Shown: positions 43,649-52,376 of the stretch, one piece after another | Layout: each line of letters begins with the position of its first letter | Numbering within the stretch: the first letter of the stretch is position 1 | The notes under the pieces: model-generated | What the model was told of the DNA's origin: nothing | The model's database searches: none | The model's input: only the letters and a program-made list of their open reading frames with translations | Made by a program: the position numbers and the translations under genes | Source: JALQUL01 sp964556425 | Lineage (GTDB): Bacteria; Pseudomonadota; Gammaproteobacteria; Burkholderiales; Burkholderiaceae_C | DNA length: 64,000 bases | Assembly (NCBI GenBank): GCA_964556425.1 | Contig: CAZKWC010000008.1 | Coordinates: 11,388-75,387 of the forward strand | Direction: 5' to 3'

Positions 43649-43685
43649 AAAAAAGCGCACCTAATATCCTTATGTGCGCTTTTTC
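43649..43685 (+). terminator. Terminator after the msrB-yciB-bolA-ppiC run
   Basis: The stem AAAAAGCGCAC / GTGCGCTTTTT (an 11-bp stem with a 13-nt loop) runs into T residues. It closes the four-gene unit. Confidence 0.88.
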
Positions 43686-43801
43686 TTTGGCCGGGGTGCA
43701 TAATTCATTAGGTAATGGCAGATGGTTCTCTTGCCCTACGTTTTATTTGTTAGCTGTATTTTCTACAAGCTTGTCTCAATTTGACTCTTATTTATTGAAA
43801 A

Positions 43802-44587
43802 ATGATCGTACTGCTTTCCCCTGCAAAATCACTCGATTTTGAATCAACAAGTCCAGCTATTCAAAACTCTACTCCAGGTTTTATAGCGCAATCTAAAATT
43901 TTAATTGATGTTTTAAAACGAAAAAAAACGACTGAAATTAGTGAGCTAATGGATATTAGTGAAAAATTAGCCGAACTCAATGCTCAAAGATATCAAGCTT
44001 GGAGTACAGAGTTTACCGAGCAAAATAGTAAGGTCGCTATTTTGGCCTTTAATGGCGATGTTTACGAAGGCCTTAATGCAAAAAGCCTAAGCCCCGAACA
44101 ACTTAATTGGGCCAACCAACATATTTGTATCTTAAGTGGTTTATACGGCGTATTAAAACCACTTGATTTAATGCAACCCTATCGACTAGAAATGGGCACT
44201 GCTTTGAAGACCAAAAAAGGTAACAACCTTTATCAGTTTTGGGATGACAAAATTAGCCACTATTTAAATCTCCAACTTGCTAAGCAAGAGCAAGCCGTGG
44301 TGATTAATTTAGCTTCCCAAGAATATTTTAAGTCGGTTCAACTTTCATCATTAAAAGCCCAAGTGATTGAATGTGTTTTCCAAGATGAAAAAAATCAGCA
44401 ATACAAAATTATTAGTTTTTTTGCAAAACGGGCAAGAGGCTTAATGGCTAGATTTATTGTTGAAAATCAAATCACCCAGGCAGAAAAAATCAAATCTTTT
44501 AACTTAGAAGGTTACCGTTATTTTGAGCCAGCATCTACCGATAAAAAGTGGGTTTTTCGAAGACCTGAAAACTATCAAAAAAATTAA
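43802..44587 (+). CDS. yaaA: Peroxide stress protein YaaA
   Basis: A 261-residue DUF328 protein. The signature opening MIVLLSPAKSLDFES is exact, followed by FNGDVYEGLNAKSLS, ILSGLYGVLKPLDLMQPYRLEMG, QFWDDKI, NLASQEYFKSV and the C-terminal ISFFAKRARGLMARFI. E. coli YaaA lowers free intracellular iron during hydrogen peroxide stress and binds DNA. Its position after SelO and MsrB groups several oxidative-stress functions. An own promoter is likely in the 116-bp gap after the terminator, though none is clear. Confidence 0.94.
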   Translation: MIVLLSPAKSLDFESTSPAIQNSTPGFIAQSKILIDVLKRKKTTEISELMDISEKLAELNAQRYQAWSTEFTEQNSKVAILAFNGDVYEGLNAKSLSPEQLNWANQHICILSGLYGVLKPLDLMQPYRLEMGTALKTKKGNNLYQFWDDKISHYLNLQLAKQEQAVVINLASQEYFKSVQLSSLKAQVIECVFQDEKNQQYKIISFFAKRARGLMARFIVENQITQAEKIKSFNLEGYRYFEPASTDKKWVFRRPENYQKN

Positions 44588-44659
44588 TCCGTTTTATGGA
44601 TGTTGTGAATTCATTTTTATAGCATCCTTTTGTCAATTTGCTCTAAAGACACTATTTTT

Positions 44660-45481
44660 ATGCCATCCCAAGAACCCGCATCTCTAGCCATACCCCACCT
44701 AGAAAATATAAAAATTGTGCCTCGGCACAACACACTTTTAGTAGGTAAAACTTTTAACAATCAACGCTTGTTATTAGGCTCCGATGTCATTACTGTTTAT
44801 GATTTTATTTACCTTAGTAGCAGAGGCAAACCTGAACCAGCCATTGTGCAAATAAGTGTGCCCTGTGAAAGCCCCTATTTATTAGATCATAGTAGTTTGC
44901 GTGGCTATTTAGATACTTATGCCCAACAAAAGTTTGATTCCCCGCAAGCTGTAGCAGAACAACTCAAGCATGAGCTATCGAGAAGGGTGTGGGCGGGAGT
45001 CGCTATTATGAGTAGTGTGTCGATTCAACTGATTACGAGTACGCAGTTTGACAAACAAAGCATTCAGGAATTAAGTGGCCTTGATTTGGATCGATTGGAT
45101 ATTGAATACCCTAATCCAGAACAAAGTGTAGTATTAACTGCAGCCCTAGATGAACAACCAGTGAGCGAGACATTTACCAGTCAATTATTAAGCGTTAAAG
45201 GCCAAGATGGCAGGCCTGTATGGGCCAGCCTGCAAATCAGTTATACCGGGCCACAAATTGAACAGACTTCTTTATTATTTTTTATTTTGCAATTGCAACA
45301 AGCCGATCTATTACCAGAAGCCACTTTAGAGCTTATTTTTAATACGATTCAAGATAATTGCAAACCCACTAAATTAGCGGTTTATGCTAAATTTTGTCGT
45401 CAACAACAAATGGCGGTGAGTTCATTTAGGGCTAACTATCCAATTGCTGCTCCAGCTGCCCATCGCACTGCTAGGCAATAA
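44660..45481 (+). CDS. QueF-like protein lacking the expected catalytic residues
   Basis: A 273-residue homologue of type II NADPH-dependent 7-cyano-7-deazaguanine reductase (QueF), which makes preQ1 for tRNA queuosine. Resemblance is strongest at the C terminus: WASLQISYTGPQI, LELIFNTIQDNCKPTKLAVYAKF and FRANY. The usual LLKSNCxxTxQPDWGS block, with the nucleophilic Cys and the Asp, reads LLSVKGQDGRPVWAS (176-190) with neither residue. The ESKSFKLY substrate motif is DHSSLRGY (76-83), and FHEQ is LPEA. Normal nitrile reductase activity is therefore unlikely. The ATG at 44660 is used; an in-frame TTG at 44630 is possible. Comparison is from memory. Confidence 0.7.
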   Translation: MPSQEPASLAIPHLENIKIVPRHNTLLVGKTFNNQRLLLGSDVITVYDFIYLSSRGKPEPAIVQISVPCESPYLLDHSSLRGYLDTYAQQKFDSPQAVAEQLKHELSRRVWAGVAIMSSVSIQLITSTQFDKQSIQELSGLDLDRLDIEYPNPEQSVVLTAALDEQPVSETFTSQLLSVKGQDGRPVWASLQISYTGPQIEQTSLLFFILQLQQADLLPEATLELIFNTIQDNCKPTKLAVYAKFCRQQQMAVSSFRANYPIAAPAAHRTARQ

Positions 45482-45586
45482 AAAATATTTTTTACCTAAT
45501 GCCAACTTACTCACATCCTACTTTAATCAATTTTTCTACAAGCTCTCAAGGCAACTAATAAGTGTGCCTTGAGGGAGTTTATTTCA

Positions 45587-46432
45587 TCATTCAGCATCCC
45601 GAACAGAATCAGTAAAATACTTCATTTCAGCTAAATCGGGAAATTGGCCGGCTCTTTTTTCTTTTAACGCAGTAATCGCCTCTTTAACATGCTGATTACT
45701 CCAAATACCTGCTTGCAGCCAACCCATTTGACGTAAAGCGTCTTCTACTGAATGATCTCTTGCATAATGCACCGCTTGTTTAGTACCCCAAATAGCAATA
45801 GGTGGTTTGCTAGCTATTTCAGCAGCGCAATTTTTAGCGGCTTCTAACATTTCTGTGTGGTTATTAAAAACTTGGTTAACCAAACCATAATCTAGGGCTT
45901 TTTGAGCGCTTAGCCTTCTGCCGGTATAAGCGAGTTCCTTCATTACACCTAAGGGTAATAAGCGAGGAAGGCGCTGTAAAGTACCTACATCAGCTACCAT
46001 GCCAATATTGATTTCTTGAATGCAGAAAAATGCTTCTTGAGTGGCGTAGCGAATACAGCAGGCCGTTACCATATCAACCGCACCACCAATACAACCCCCT
46101 TGTATAGCCACAATAACAGGTATGCGAAGTGTTTCTAGTTGAGTAAAGGTATTTTGCATATCTCCTAATAAATCAAAAATGGCTGCTCTCCCCTCTGGGG
46201 TTTTATCATCCATTGCAATCGCACCGGAAAAAGTTTCAAGTGACATTCCCGCACTAAAATGTTTACCCGTGCTTGAAATAATCAAACATCTTGCCTCTGC
46301 TGATTGATGTAATCGAGTGAGTACCTGACTTAGCTCATGCCAAAAAACTGGATCCATACTATTGAGGCGTTCGGGATGATTCAGTACCAAATGCGCAATA
46401 TGTTGATCGACCGTAAGTTCAAAACAATTCAT
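45587..46432 (-). CDS. Crotonase family, delta(3,5)-delta(2,4)-dienoyl-CoA isomerase-like
   Basis: A 281-residue crotonase closest in pattern to ECH1-type dienoyl-CoA isomerases. The oxyanion loops are HFSAGMSLETF (about 58-68) and GGCIGGAVDMVTACCIRY (about 111-128). EINIGMVADVGTLQRLPRLL contains the Glu and Asp that are catalytic in dienoyl-CoA isomerase, and the Asp of AVDM matches the third acidic residue. It would move double bonds in dienoyl-CoA during breakdown of unsaturated fatty acids. It is a single gene, convergent with the QueF-like gene. Confidence 0.85.
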   Translation of the reverse strand: MNCFELTVDQHIAHLVLNHPERLNSMDPVFWHELSQVLTRLHQSAEARCLIISSTGKHFSAGMSLETFSGAIAMDDKTPEGRAAIFDLLGDMQNTFTQLETLRIPVIVAIQGGCIGGAVDMVTACCIRYATQEAFFCIQEINIGMVADVGTLQRLPRLLPLGVMKELAYTGRRLSAQKALDYGLVNQVFNNHTEMLEAAKNCAAEIASKPPIAIWGTKQAVHYARDHSVEDALRQMGWLQAGIWSNQHVKEAITALKEKRAGQFPDLAEMKYFTDSVRDAE

Positions 46433-46938
46433 GAGTTATCCTTTTATTAAAATAAGGGGTAGGCAGCTGGGTATGAAATGAGGTTTGCGAAAAAAATATT
46501 TGTTCGCATACCAAGAGCTAGAGTTTTTCACAAAATAGTCAATGCCGTTGTCACCAATCGAACAGGGCTATGCAAGTTTGGGTTAAGTTGCTTCTGGGAT
46601 GATGGGGCTTTAGTAAGTCAACACATAATAGACAAGGTCTTTTGCCTAATTGATATTGACTTGGAAGGACCGACAAATTGTGCTTTAACCACTTAAAAAA
46701 GCCATGGGTTGCCCGATTGTGTTGAGTCAGTTGTGCCAAACTAACCTAGGTTCACTTTTTTCAATTAAGGTATTTGGCTGTTTAGTGCTAAATCGGTTAT
46801 ATGATAATGACTTCATCAAGAGGACCTCTCATAAGCCTCTTAAGTGACAAGCCCGTTGGTTTCAGGGCTTTGCGCTGTTCATTTTTTCTGCAGGCGTGTG
46901 CCACACTATTTTTATTCAAGAAAACAAAAGGAAATTGA
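46433..46938 (+). promoter_or_regulatory. 506-bp region with a structured leader before bdhA
   Basis: No supported gene. A possible promoter is TTGGCT (46774-46779) with TTATAT 17 bp on (46797-46802). Downstream are two adjacent hairpins: AAGAGG / CCTCTT (46818-46841) and AAGCCC / GGGCTT (46849-46870), then a T run at 46882-46887 before the AAAGGAAATTG ribosome-binding region. This could be an attenuator-like leader. Reading frames of 60-70 codons here lack start signals or family features. Confidence 0.35.
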
Positions 46939-47751
46939 ATGTCTGATTTATTTTTAAAAGGTAAAACTGCCTTAGTCACTGGCTCAGCGCAAGGTATTGG
47001 CTTGGCAATTGCCACTCGTTTAGCTCAAGCAGGCGCAAATATTGTTTTGCATGGTTTGGCTAGTCCAGAACAAATTAGCGAAGCTAAGGCTACCGTCATG
47101 GCCGCTGGCGCAGCAGATGTGATGTTCTCCGATGCAGATGTCAGCCAACCTGCGGCAATTGAAGCCATGATGAAACAAGTTTTGGTATGGAAAGGCGGAC
47201 TTGAAATATTGGTAAACAATGCGGGTATTCAACACACTGCATCAGTAGTAGATATGCCTGCAGCCAAATGGGAAGCTATTATTGCGATTAACTTAAGTTC
47301 TGCTTTCCACACCATGCAAGCCGCTTTACCTGGCATGATTGAAAAAGGTTTTGGTCGTATTATTAATATTGCCAGCGTGCATGGTTTGGTTGCCTCTGCA
47401 CAAAAAGGCCCTTATGTAGCGGCTAAGTTTGGTTTGGTAGGCTTGTCTAAAGTGGCGGCCCTTGAAGTAGCCGCAGTTGGCAGTCGTGAGTCTGGCGGTG
47501 TAACGGTGAACTGTATCGCCCCAGGCTGGACTGAAACCGCTTTAATTGCACCTCAAATTCTCGCTAGAGCCGCTAAATATGGTGGTGATATGAAACTTGG
47601 CGAACAAGACTTACTCAAAGAAAAACAACCTAGCTTAAGAACTTCTGCTCCTTCAGAAATTGGTGAAGTAGCGGCTATGCTTTGTCAAACTTGGGCACAT
47701 AATATCAATGGTATTACCTTACCTGTTGATGGCGCTTGGACCTCACAATAA
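46939..47751 (+). CDS. bdhA: 3-hydroxybutyrate dehydrogenase (SDR)
   Basis: A 270-residue short-chain dehydrogenase interconverting 3-hydroxybutyrate and acetoacetate with NAD. It has GSAQGIG (about 15-21), NNAGIQHTASV, IASVHGLVAS with the catalytic Ser, YVAAK with Tyr and Lys, and VNCIAPGWTETALI; the QHT, HGLVAS and late KLGEQDLLKEKQPS insert are typical of 3-hydroxybutyrate dehydrogenases. It implies use of polyhydroxybutyrate or ketone bodies, but no phb gene lies in the window. AAAGGAAATTG precedes the start. Confidence 0.9.
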   Translation: MSDLFLKGKTALVTGSAQGIGLAIATRLAQAGANIVLHGLASPEQISEAKATVMAAGAADVMFSDADVSQPAAIEAMMKQVLVWKGGLEILVNNAGIQHTASVVDMPAAKWEAIIAINLSSAFHTMQAALPGMIEKGFGRIINIASVHGLVASAQKGPYVAAKFGLVGLSKVAALEVAAVGSRESGGVTVNCIAPGWTETALIAPQILARAAKYGGDMKLGEQDLLKEKQPSLRTSAPSEIGEVAAMLCQTWAHNINGITLPVDGAWTSQ

Positions 47752-47769
47752 TTTTTAATTTACCCAATT

Positions 47770-47806
47770 AAAAAACCACTCCAATCTTCATTGGAGTGGT
47801 TTTTTT
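47770..47806. terminator. Bidirectional terminator between bdhA and the lectin gene
   Basis: A perfect 16-bp stem (47770-47785 with 47790-47805; core ACCACTCCAAT / ATTGGAGTGGT) around the loop CTTC, flanked by A and T runs, serving both convergent genes. Confidence 0.93.
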
Positions 47807-47824
47807 CTTTCATTGATCTATTAT

Positions 47825-49220
47825 TTAAAATGGTGATTGAGAGATTCTCCATTGTTGATTAATTTGACCATGACAGGCAAAGGTATAGACGCCAGTACGG
47901 TTGGTAGAAGAGGCATTGAGCACATCCATACAACGCCCCATCTTATTTTGCAGCATACCATTTACATAAGTCCAACGTTGACTATTTTGACCATTACATG
48001 ACATTAGATTAATGGTTGTAGCATCTGCATTTCTTCCCTCATTAACGTTTATACACTTTCCATTTGAACTAAGAATTTGCTCTCCTACAAAATCCCATTT
48101 TTGATACTGGGCACCATTACAATCATTAATAACCAGTTTTGTTCCATTATTTAAAGTTCCGTAATCAGGCTGTAAACACTTATCGCCAATTCCTACTATC
48201 GCACTTGTAATCCGATTAGGGGGAAAGGGTTGATTAGCCATTTCTCCCTCTATATTCCAACGTTGATTAACACCCCCATGACAAGGAAAAGTAGCGACAG
48301 GCACCCCAGGATTAGACAGGGCATTCACCACATCTAAACAAGTACCAAGCTTGCTTTGTATTAATCCGTTATTAATAACCCAACGCTGATTGTCACTACC
48401 TTTGCAGGTTTGCAAAACGGCATTTCCATGTCCTGTTGAGTTAGGATTATTAATAGTTAAGCATCTACCACCAATACCAACTATTAAACCATCAAGAATT
48501 TGCCAATTCTGATTGGATCCACCGTGACAAGGGTACATATTAATTGTGGCTCCATCATAAGATTGACCTCCTTTTACATCTGCGCACATATTTGCTAGGC
48601 CGACAATTTTTACAAAAGGAATTCCATTGGTATTAGGAAAGGGTTGAGGCTTAGGCTGTGGNNNNNNNNNNNNNNNNNNNNNNNNNNNNNNNNNNNNNNN
48701 NNNNNNNNNNNNNNNNNNNNNNNNNNNNNNNNNNNNNNNNNNNNNNNNNNNNNNNNNNNNNTTGAACTCCCACATCCACTCTCCATTGCTGTGGATTACT
48801 ACCGTTACATTGTTTGGCTTCAATTGGAAACATATCGCGTGTGTTATTTCTAACCGCTTCAAGGCATGTTCCTAATTGATTTTGTATAGTGCCATTAATA
48901 TGACGCCATTTTTGATTCTCCCCGCCATGGCAGGTCCAAATAATTATTTTTGCTCCTGAATTAGAATTAGCATCTTTAACATCTAAACATTTACCATTTG
49001 GTGTCTGTATTTGATCGCCTTTTTTGAACCATTTTTGATTGGCACCACCATGACAAGTCGATAATATAACCTCAGTACCATTGAATAACTGGCCATTTTT
49101 TACTTCCATGCATTTACCAGTCAAACCAACCACTGTGGCTGCGCCATCCACACTACTTAAAGCAAAACTACAGTGACTCATTAACATGAGAGAAACAGTG
49201 AGCCATAATTTTTTTATCAT
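47825..49220 (-). CDS. Secreted protein with at least three ricin-type beta-trefoil domains (interrupted by assembly gap)
   Basis: The N-terminal part (from 49220) has a signal peptide (MIKKLWLTVSLMLMSHCSFA) and one complete trefoil with three QxW repeats (NQKWF, NQKWR, PQQWR). After the 100-N gap a Pro-rich linker (PQPKPQPFP) leads into two more trefoils, separated by NQPFPPN, with NQNW, NQRW, NQRW and then YQKW, SQRW, NQQW. Each repeat carries the Cys pairs and CxGxxNQ(K/R)W context of R-type lectins. No catalytic domain is visible. The two parts are in different frames, as expected if the gap length is wrong. A glycan-binding exported protein is inferred; its target is unknown. The missing part may hold further domains. 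Confidence 0.8.
48662..48761. other. Assembly gap (100 N) inside the lectin gene
   Basis: Exactly 100 undetermined bases next to the Pro-rich linker. The surrounding trefoil repeats suggest the assembler stopped at a repetitive stretch. Confidence 0.99.
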
Positions 49221-49483
49221 ATTTAAATCCTCAATAATTGAATTGTGTTGTATTGGAGGTTAACCCAGTACAAGCTCTACAGGCTAGTACTAATTAGCCA
49301 AATAGTTGTGTAATTAGTACTTTATTGTTATCCCTAGAATGTGTTTGCGATTTTAGCGAAGTGTCTCAAGACAAAAAAGAAATTAATAACGATTTGATCA
49401 ATTATTACTTTTAGATGCAATTAAAATCTAGCAACCTAAGGATGAGTTTTCTCATTAATCCTAAGATAACTCATGAATTGAGC

Positions 49484-50761
49484 TTACCAATTAAAAGTGG
49501 TTTGTTCTGCCATTTTGTTCGCTTGTGTCTTTAATTCTTGATTGTTTAAATCTTTCATTAAACTCAAACCTGCAGCTCTCACGCCTAACAATCTAATTCG
49601 ACGAGTTAAATCTACTCTCTTAAGTGCTTGACCGCATAATTTTCTTATCTGATCAGCCTCCTGAATATAAACACTAGAGGTTTGATCTCGAGTGACTGAT
49701 TTAAAATCAGCAAAACGTAATTTAATGCCTATGGTTTTTGCCCCATAGCCTTTTCTTTTTAAGTCACTCGCAACTTGTTGGCACAACAAATCTAGTGTAG
49801 TGCCCAACTCCTGCTTATGTTGGTTAACACTTAAATCCTTGTCAAAAGTAGTTTCTCGGCTAATAGAACTGGGCTCGCTACTAGTACTAATAACTCTATT
49901 ATCTTTGCCCCAAGCACTATCAAAAAGCCATGCGCCATACGACTTGCCAAAAAGTTGCATTAGCTCAAGTTGATTTTTTTGAGCTAATTGACCAATGGTG
50001 TTTATACCTAATGATTTTAATTTTTGATCAGTTTTAGGGCCTATACCATTGATTTTTCGGCACTCCAGTGGCCAAATTTTAGTGGCTAGATCCTCTTCAA
50101 AAATAATGCTAATACCTTTGGGTTTATTAAATTCGCTAGCCATTTTGGCCAATAATTTATTAGGTGCTACTCCTATAGAGCAAGTCAGCCCAGTGGCCGT
50201 TAAAATGGCTGTTTGCAATTGTAGGGCTAGTTCATAACCACCTAAAATCTGACCATTTTTTACATGAGTAAAATCTATATAAACCTCATCAATACCCCTA
50301 TCTTCCATTAAGGGGGTAATTGATAAGATTTGCTGTTTGAATAAACTGGAGAAATGTTTGTACCTTGGAAAGTCAACTGGTAACAAAATAGCTTGAGGGC
50401 ACAAAGCTGCAGCTTTCATAAGTCCCATCGCAGAACCTACGCCAAACTGCCTTGCTGGGTAGGTAGCAGTTGTAATCACACCACGGCCTTTATACCGCCC
50501 CAACTTTGGAAAGTCACAGGGCGGTATCAAGCTCAAGTCTTTGCCTTCAATTAATTTTAAAAAATCTTCATCAATTGAACGTCTAGACCCGCCAATTACC
50601 ACAGGCAAACCTTTTAACTGTGGGTAACGAAGTAGCTCAACTGAACCATAAAAAGCATCCATATCCAAATGCGCAACTCTTCTTAAACTTTTAGATAAAG
50701 CGATGTCAAACTGTTCAGCTGGCCCATCTGTTTTCATCAAGGAAGAACTCGAAGCACTCAT
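49484..50761 (-). CDS. dinB: DNA polymerase IV
   Basis: A 425-residue Y-family translesion polymerase. AHLDMDAFYGSVELLRYP (about 31-48) carries the first catalytic Asp, and DRGIDEVYIDFTHV the Asp-Glu pair; KLLAKMASEFNKPKG and INGIGPKTDQKL (helix-hairpin-helix) follow, then a little-finger domain (RETTFDKDLS). An insert of about 35 residues (IDEDFLKLIEGKDLSLIPPC) lies between the first strand and YKGRGVITTATYPAR, which I recall in several Burkholderiales DinB proteins. No LexA-type box was found upstream. Confidence 0.93.
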   Translation of the reverse strand: MSASSSSLMKTDGPAEQFDIALSKSLRRVAHLDMDAFYGSVELLRYPQLKGLPVVIGGSRRSIDEDFLKLIEGKDLSLIPPCDFPKLGRYKGRGVITTATYPARQFGVGSAMGLMKAAALCPQAILLPVDFPRYKHFSSLFKQQILSITPLMEDRGIDEVYIDFTHVKNGQILGGYELALQLQTAILTATGLTCSIGVAPNKLLAKMASEFNKPKGISIIFEEDLATKIWPLECRKINGIGPKTDQKLKSLGINTIGQLAQKNQLELMQLFGKSYGAWLFDSAWGKDNRVISTSSEPSSISRETTFDKDLSVNQHKQELGTTLDLLCQQVASDLKRKGYGAKTIGIKLRFADFKSVTRDQTSSVYIQEADQIRKLCGQALKRVDLTRRIRLLGVRAAGLSLMKDLNNQELKTQANKMAEQTTFNW

Positions 50762-50876
50762 ATCTTTGAAGCACCTATTAGCTAGAAATGTTTAGCAAAA
50801 TGCTTTTTATTCACCAATAGCATAAGTTGGGGAAGCCGTATGTTGGACATTATTTACCAAGACAACCGAAATGATA

Positions 50877-50931
50877 ATTAAAATCTGCCTCATCGATTGT
50901 GTCATACGACTCTTCGATGGCAGATTTTAAT
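50877..50931 (-). terminator. Long hairpin downstream of lldD
   Basis: Arms ATTAAAATCTGCC (50877-50889) and GGCAGATTTTAAT (50919-50931) are fully complementary, and inner CATCGA / TCGATG extends the stem past a bulged base. On the minus strand it follows the lldD stop by 42 nt and ends in TTTTAATTA, so it probably terminates lldD. Confidence 0.55.
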
Positions 50932-50972
50932 CAATGCTAAGAGAGGCTTATAGTGAGCCACTAAAACGAATC

Positions 50973-52139
50973 TTACTCGTATTTTGAACTAGGTAAAGTG
51001 CCTGGCAACAAAATGGAGGAATCTACTTTTTTAATGTCAGTGTGACCACAAAAGGCCATGGTAATGTCCAACTCTTTATGAATAATTTCTAGTGCTTTTG
51101 TAACACCAGCTTGACCCATTGCACCAAGGCCATACAAAAATGAACGCCCAATATAAGTTCCTTTTGCGCCTAATGCATAGGCTTTTAAAACATCTTGACC
51201 CGACCTAATGCCACCGTCCATATGCACTTCAATTTTATGACCTACTGCATCTACAATTTTGGGCAATGCATTAATGGTGGAGTCTGCGCCATCTAACTGC
51301 CGACCTCCGTGATTGGAAACAATAATTGCGTCTGCACCAGTAGCGACAGCTAAATGTGCGTCTTCTACGTCTTGAATACCTTTAAGAATAATTTTTCCAC
51401 CCCAACGCTTTTGAATCCATTCAATATCAGCCCAACTTAAAGCTGGGTCAAATTGTTTGGCGGTCCACTCGGATAATGACCCCATATTATCAACACCACT
51501 TACATGACCCACAATATTGCCGAAGGAGTGTCTTTTAGTGCCCAACATGCCTAAACCCCAACGTGGCTTAGTGGCCATATTCAGCATATTTTTAATGGTT
51601 AATTTAGGTGGTGCTGACAAACCATTTTTTAAATCTTTGTGACGTTGACCCAAAACTTGTAAATCTAGTGTCACGACCAAAGCAGAACAATTGGCAGCTT
51701 TAGCTCTATCAATTAAACGTTCAATAAAACCACGATCTTTCATGACATATAACTGAAACCAAAAAGGATGACCCCCTGTAGCGGCAGACACATCTTCAAT
51801 TGAACAAATACTCATGGTGGACAGGGTAAAAGGTACGCCGAACGCCTTTGCAGCCAATGCACCACATATTTCTCCATCAGCATGTTGCATACCAGTAAGG
51901 CCTGTGGGAGCAATAGCTACTGGCATGGAAACCGTTTGGCCTACCATCTGGGTCTGGGTAGTGCGATTTTCCATATTCACTGCCACTCGTTGGCGTAGCT
52001 TAATTTTTTGAAAATCGGCTTCGTTGGCACGATAAGTACCCTCAGTCCAAGAGCCTGAATCGGCATAATCGTAGAACATACGTGGAACACGTTTCTCGGC
52101 AAGAATTCTTAAATCTTCTATTGTAGTTATGACTGGCAT
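50973..52139 (-). CDS. lldD: FMN-dependent alpha-hydroxy-acid dehydrogenase, L-lactate dehydrogenase type
   Basis: A 388-residue FMN TIM-barrel enzyme oxidising an alpha-hydroxy acid, most likely L-lactate to pyruvate, with electrons passed to the respiratory chain. MFYDYADSGSWTEGTYRANE, PVAIAPTGLTGMQHADGE, FQLYVMKDRGF, ILKGIQDVEDA and the active-site SNHGGRQLDGADSTINALP (His-Gly-Gly-Arg) are visible. Length and the LGQRHKDLKNGLSAPPKLT region match LldD; glycolate or mandelate oxidases are alternatives. No lldP or lldR is adjacent. Confidence 0.9.
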   Translation of the reverse strand: MPVITTIEDLRILAEKRVPRMFYDYADSGSWTEGTYRANEADFQKIKLRQRVAVNMENRTTQTQMVGQTVSMPVAIAPTGLTGMQHADGEICGALAAKAFGVPFTLSTMSICSIEDVSAATGGHPFWFQLYVMKDRGFIERLIDRAKAANCSALVVTLDLQVLGQRHKDLKNGLSAPPKLTIKNMLNMATKPRWGLGMLGTKRHSFGNIVGHVSGVDNMGSLSEWTAKQFDPALSWADIEWIQKRWGGKIILKGIQDVEDAHLAVATGADAIIVSNHGGRQLDGADSTINALPKIVDAVGHKIEVHMDGGIRSGQDVLKAYALGAKGTYIGRSFLYGLGAMGQAGVTKALEIIHKELDITMAFCGHTDIKKVDSSILLPGTLPSSKYE

Positions 52140-52376
52140 TTCGAGCTCCTTTAATTTATGGTGAATTACTTACCACTTAACACTCATTTACTTAAAATGT
52201 TCGAACAGATTAATCACCAAAACACTCAAAATTGATTTTTAGAAGCGTTAAAAGTGTTGAAGTGTTTCTATTTAGTGAATTTATGACAAGTTGCAGTTTA
52301 CAATCAAGTCCATCATATAGAAATTGTTAAGCGACTTCAATTTTCAAGTATCATTTTACCTTTTTTGCTATTTTTA

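Noticed and set aside
46478..46739. Reading frames of 60-72 codons on both strands upstream of bdhA
   Set aside because: They overlap each other, lack start signals and show no domain or membrane pattern.
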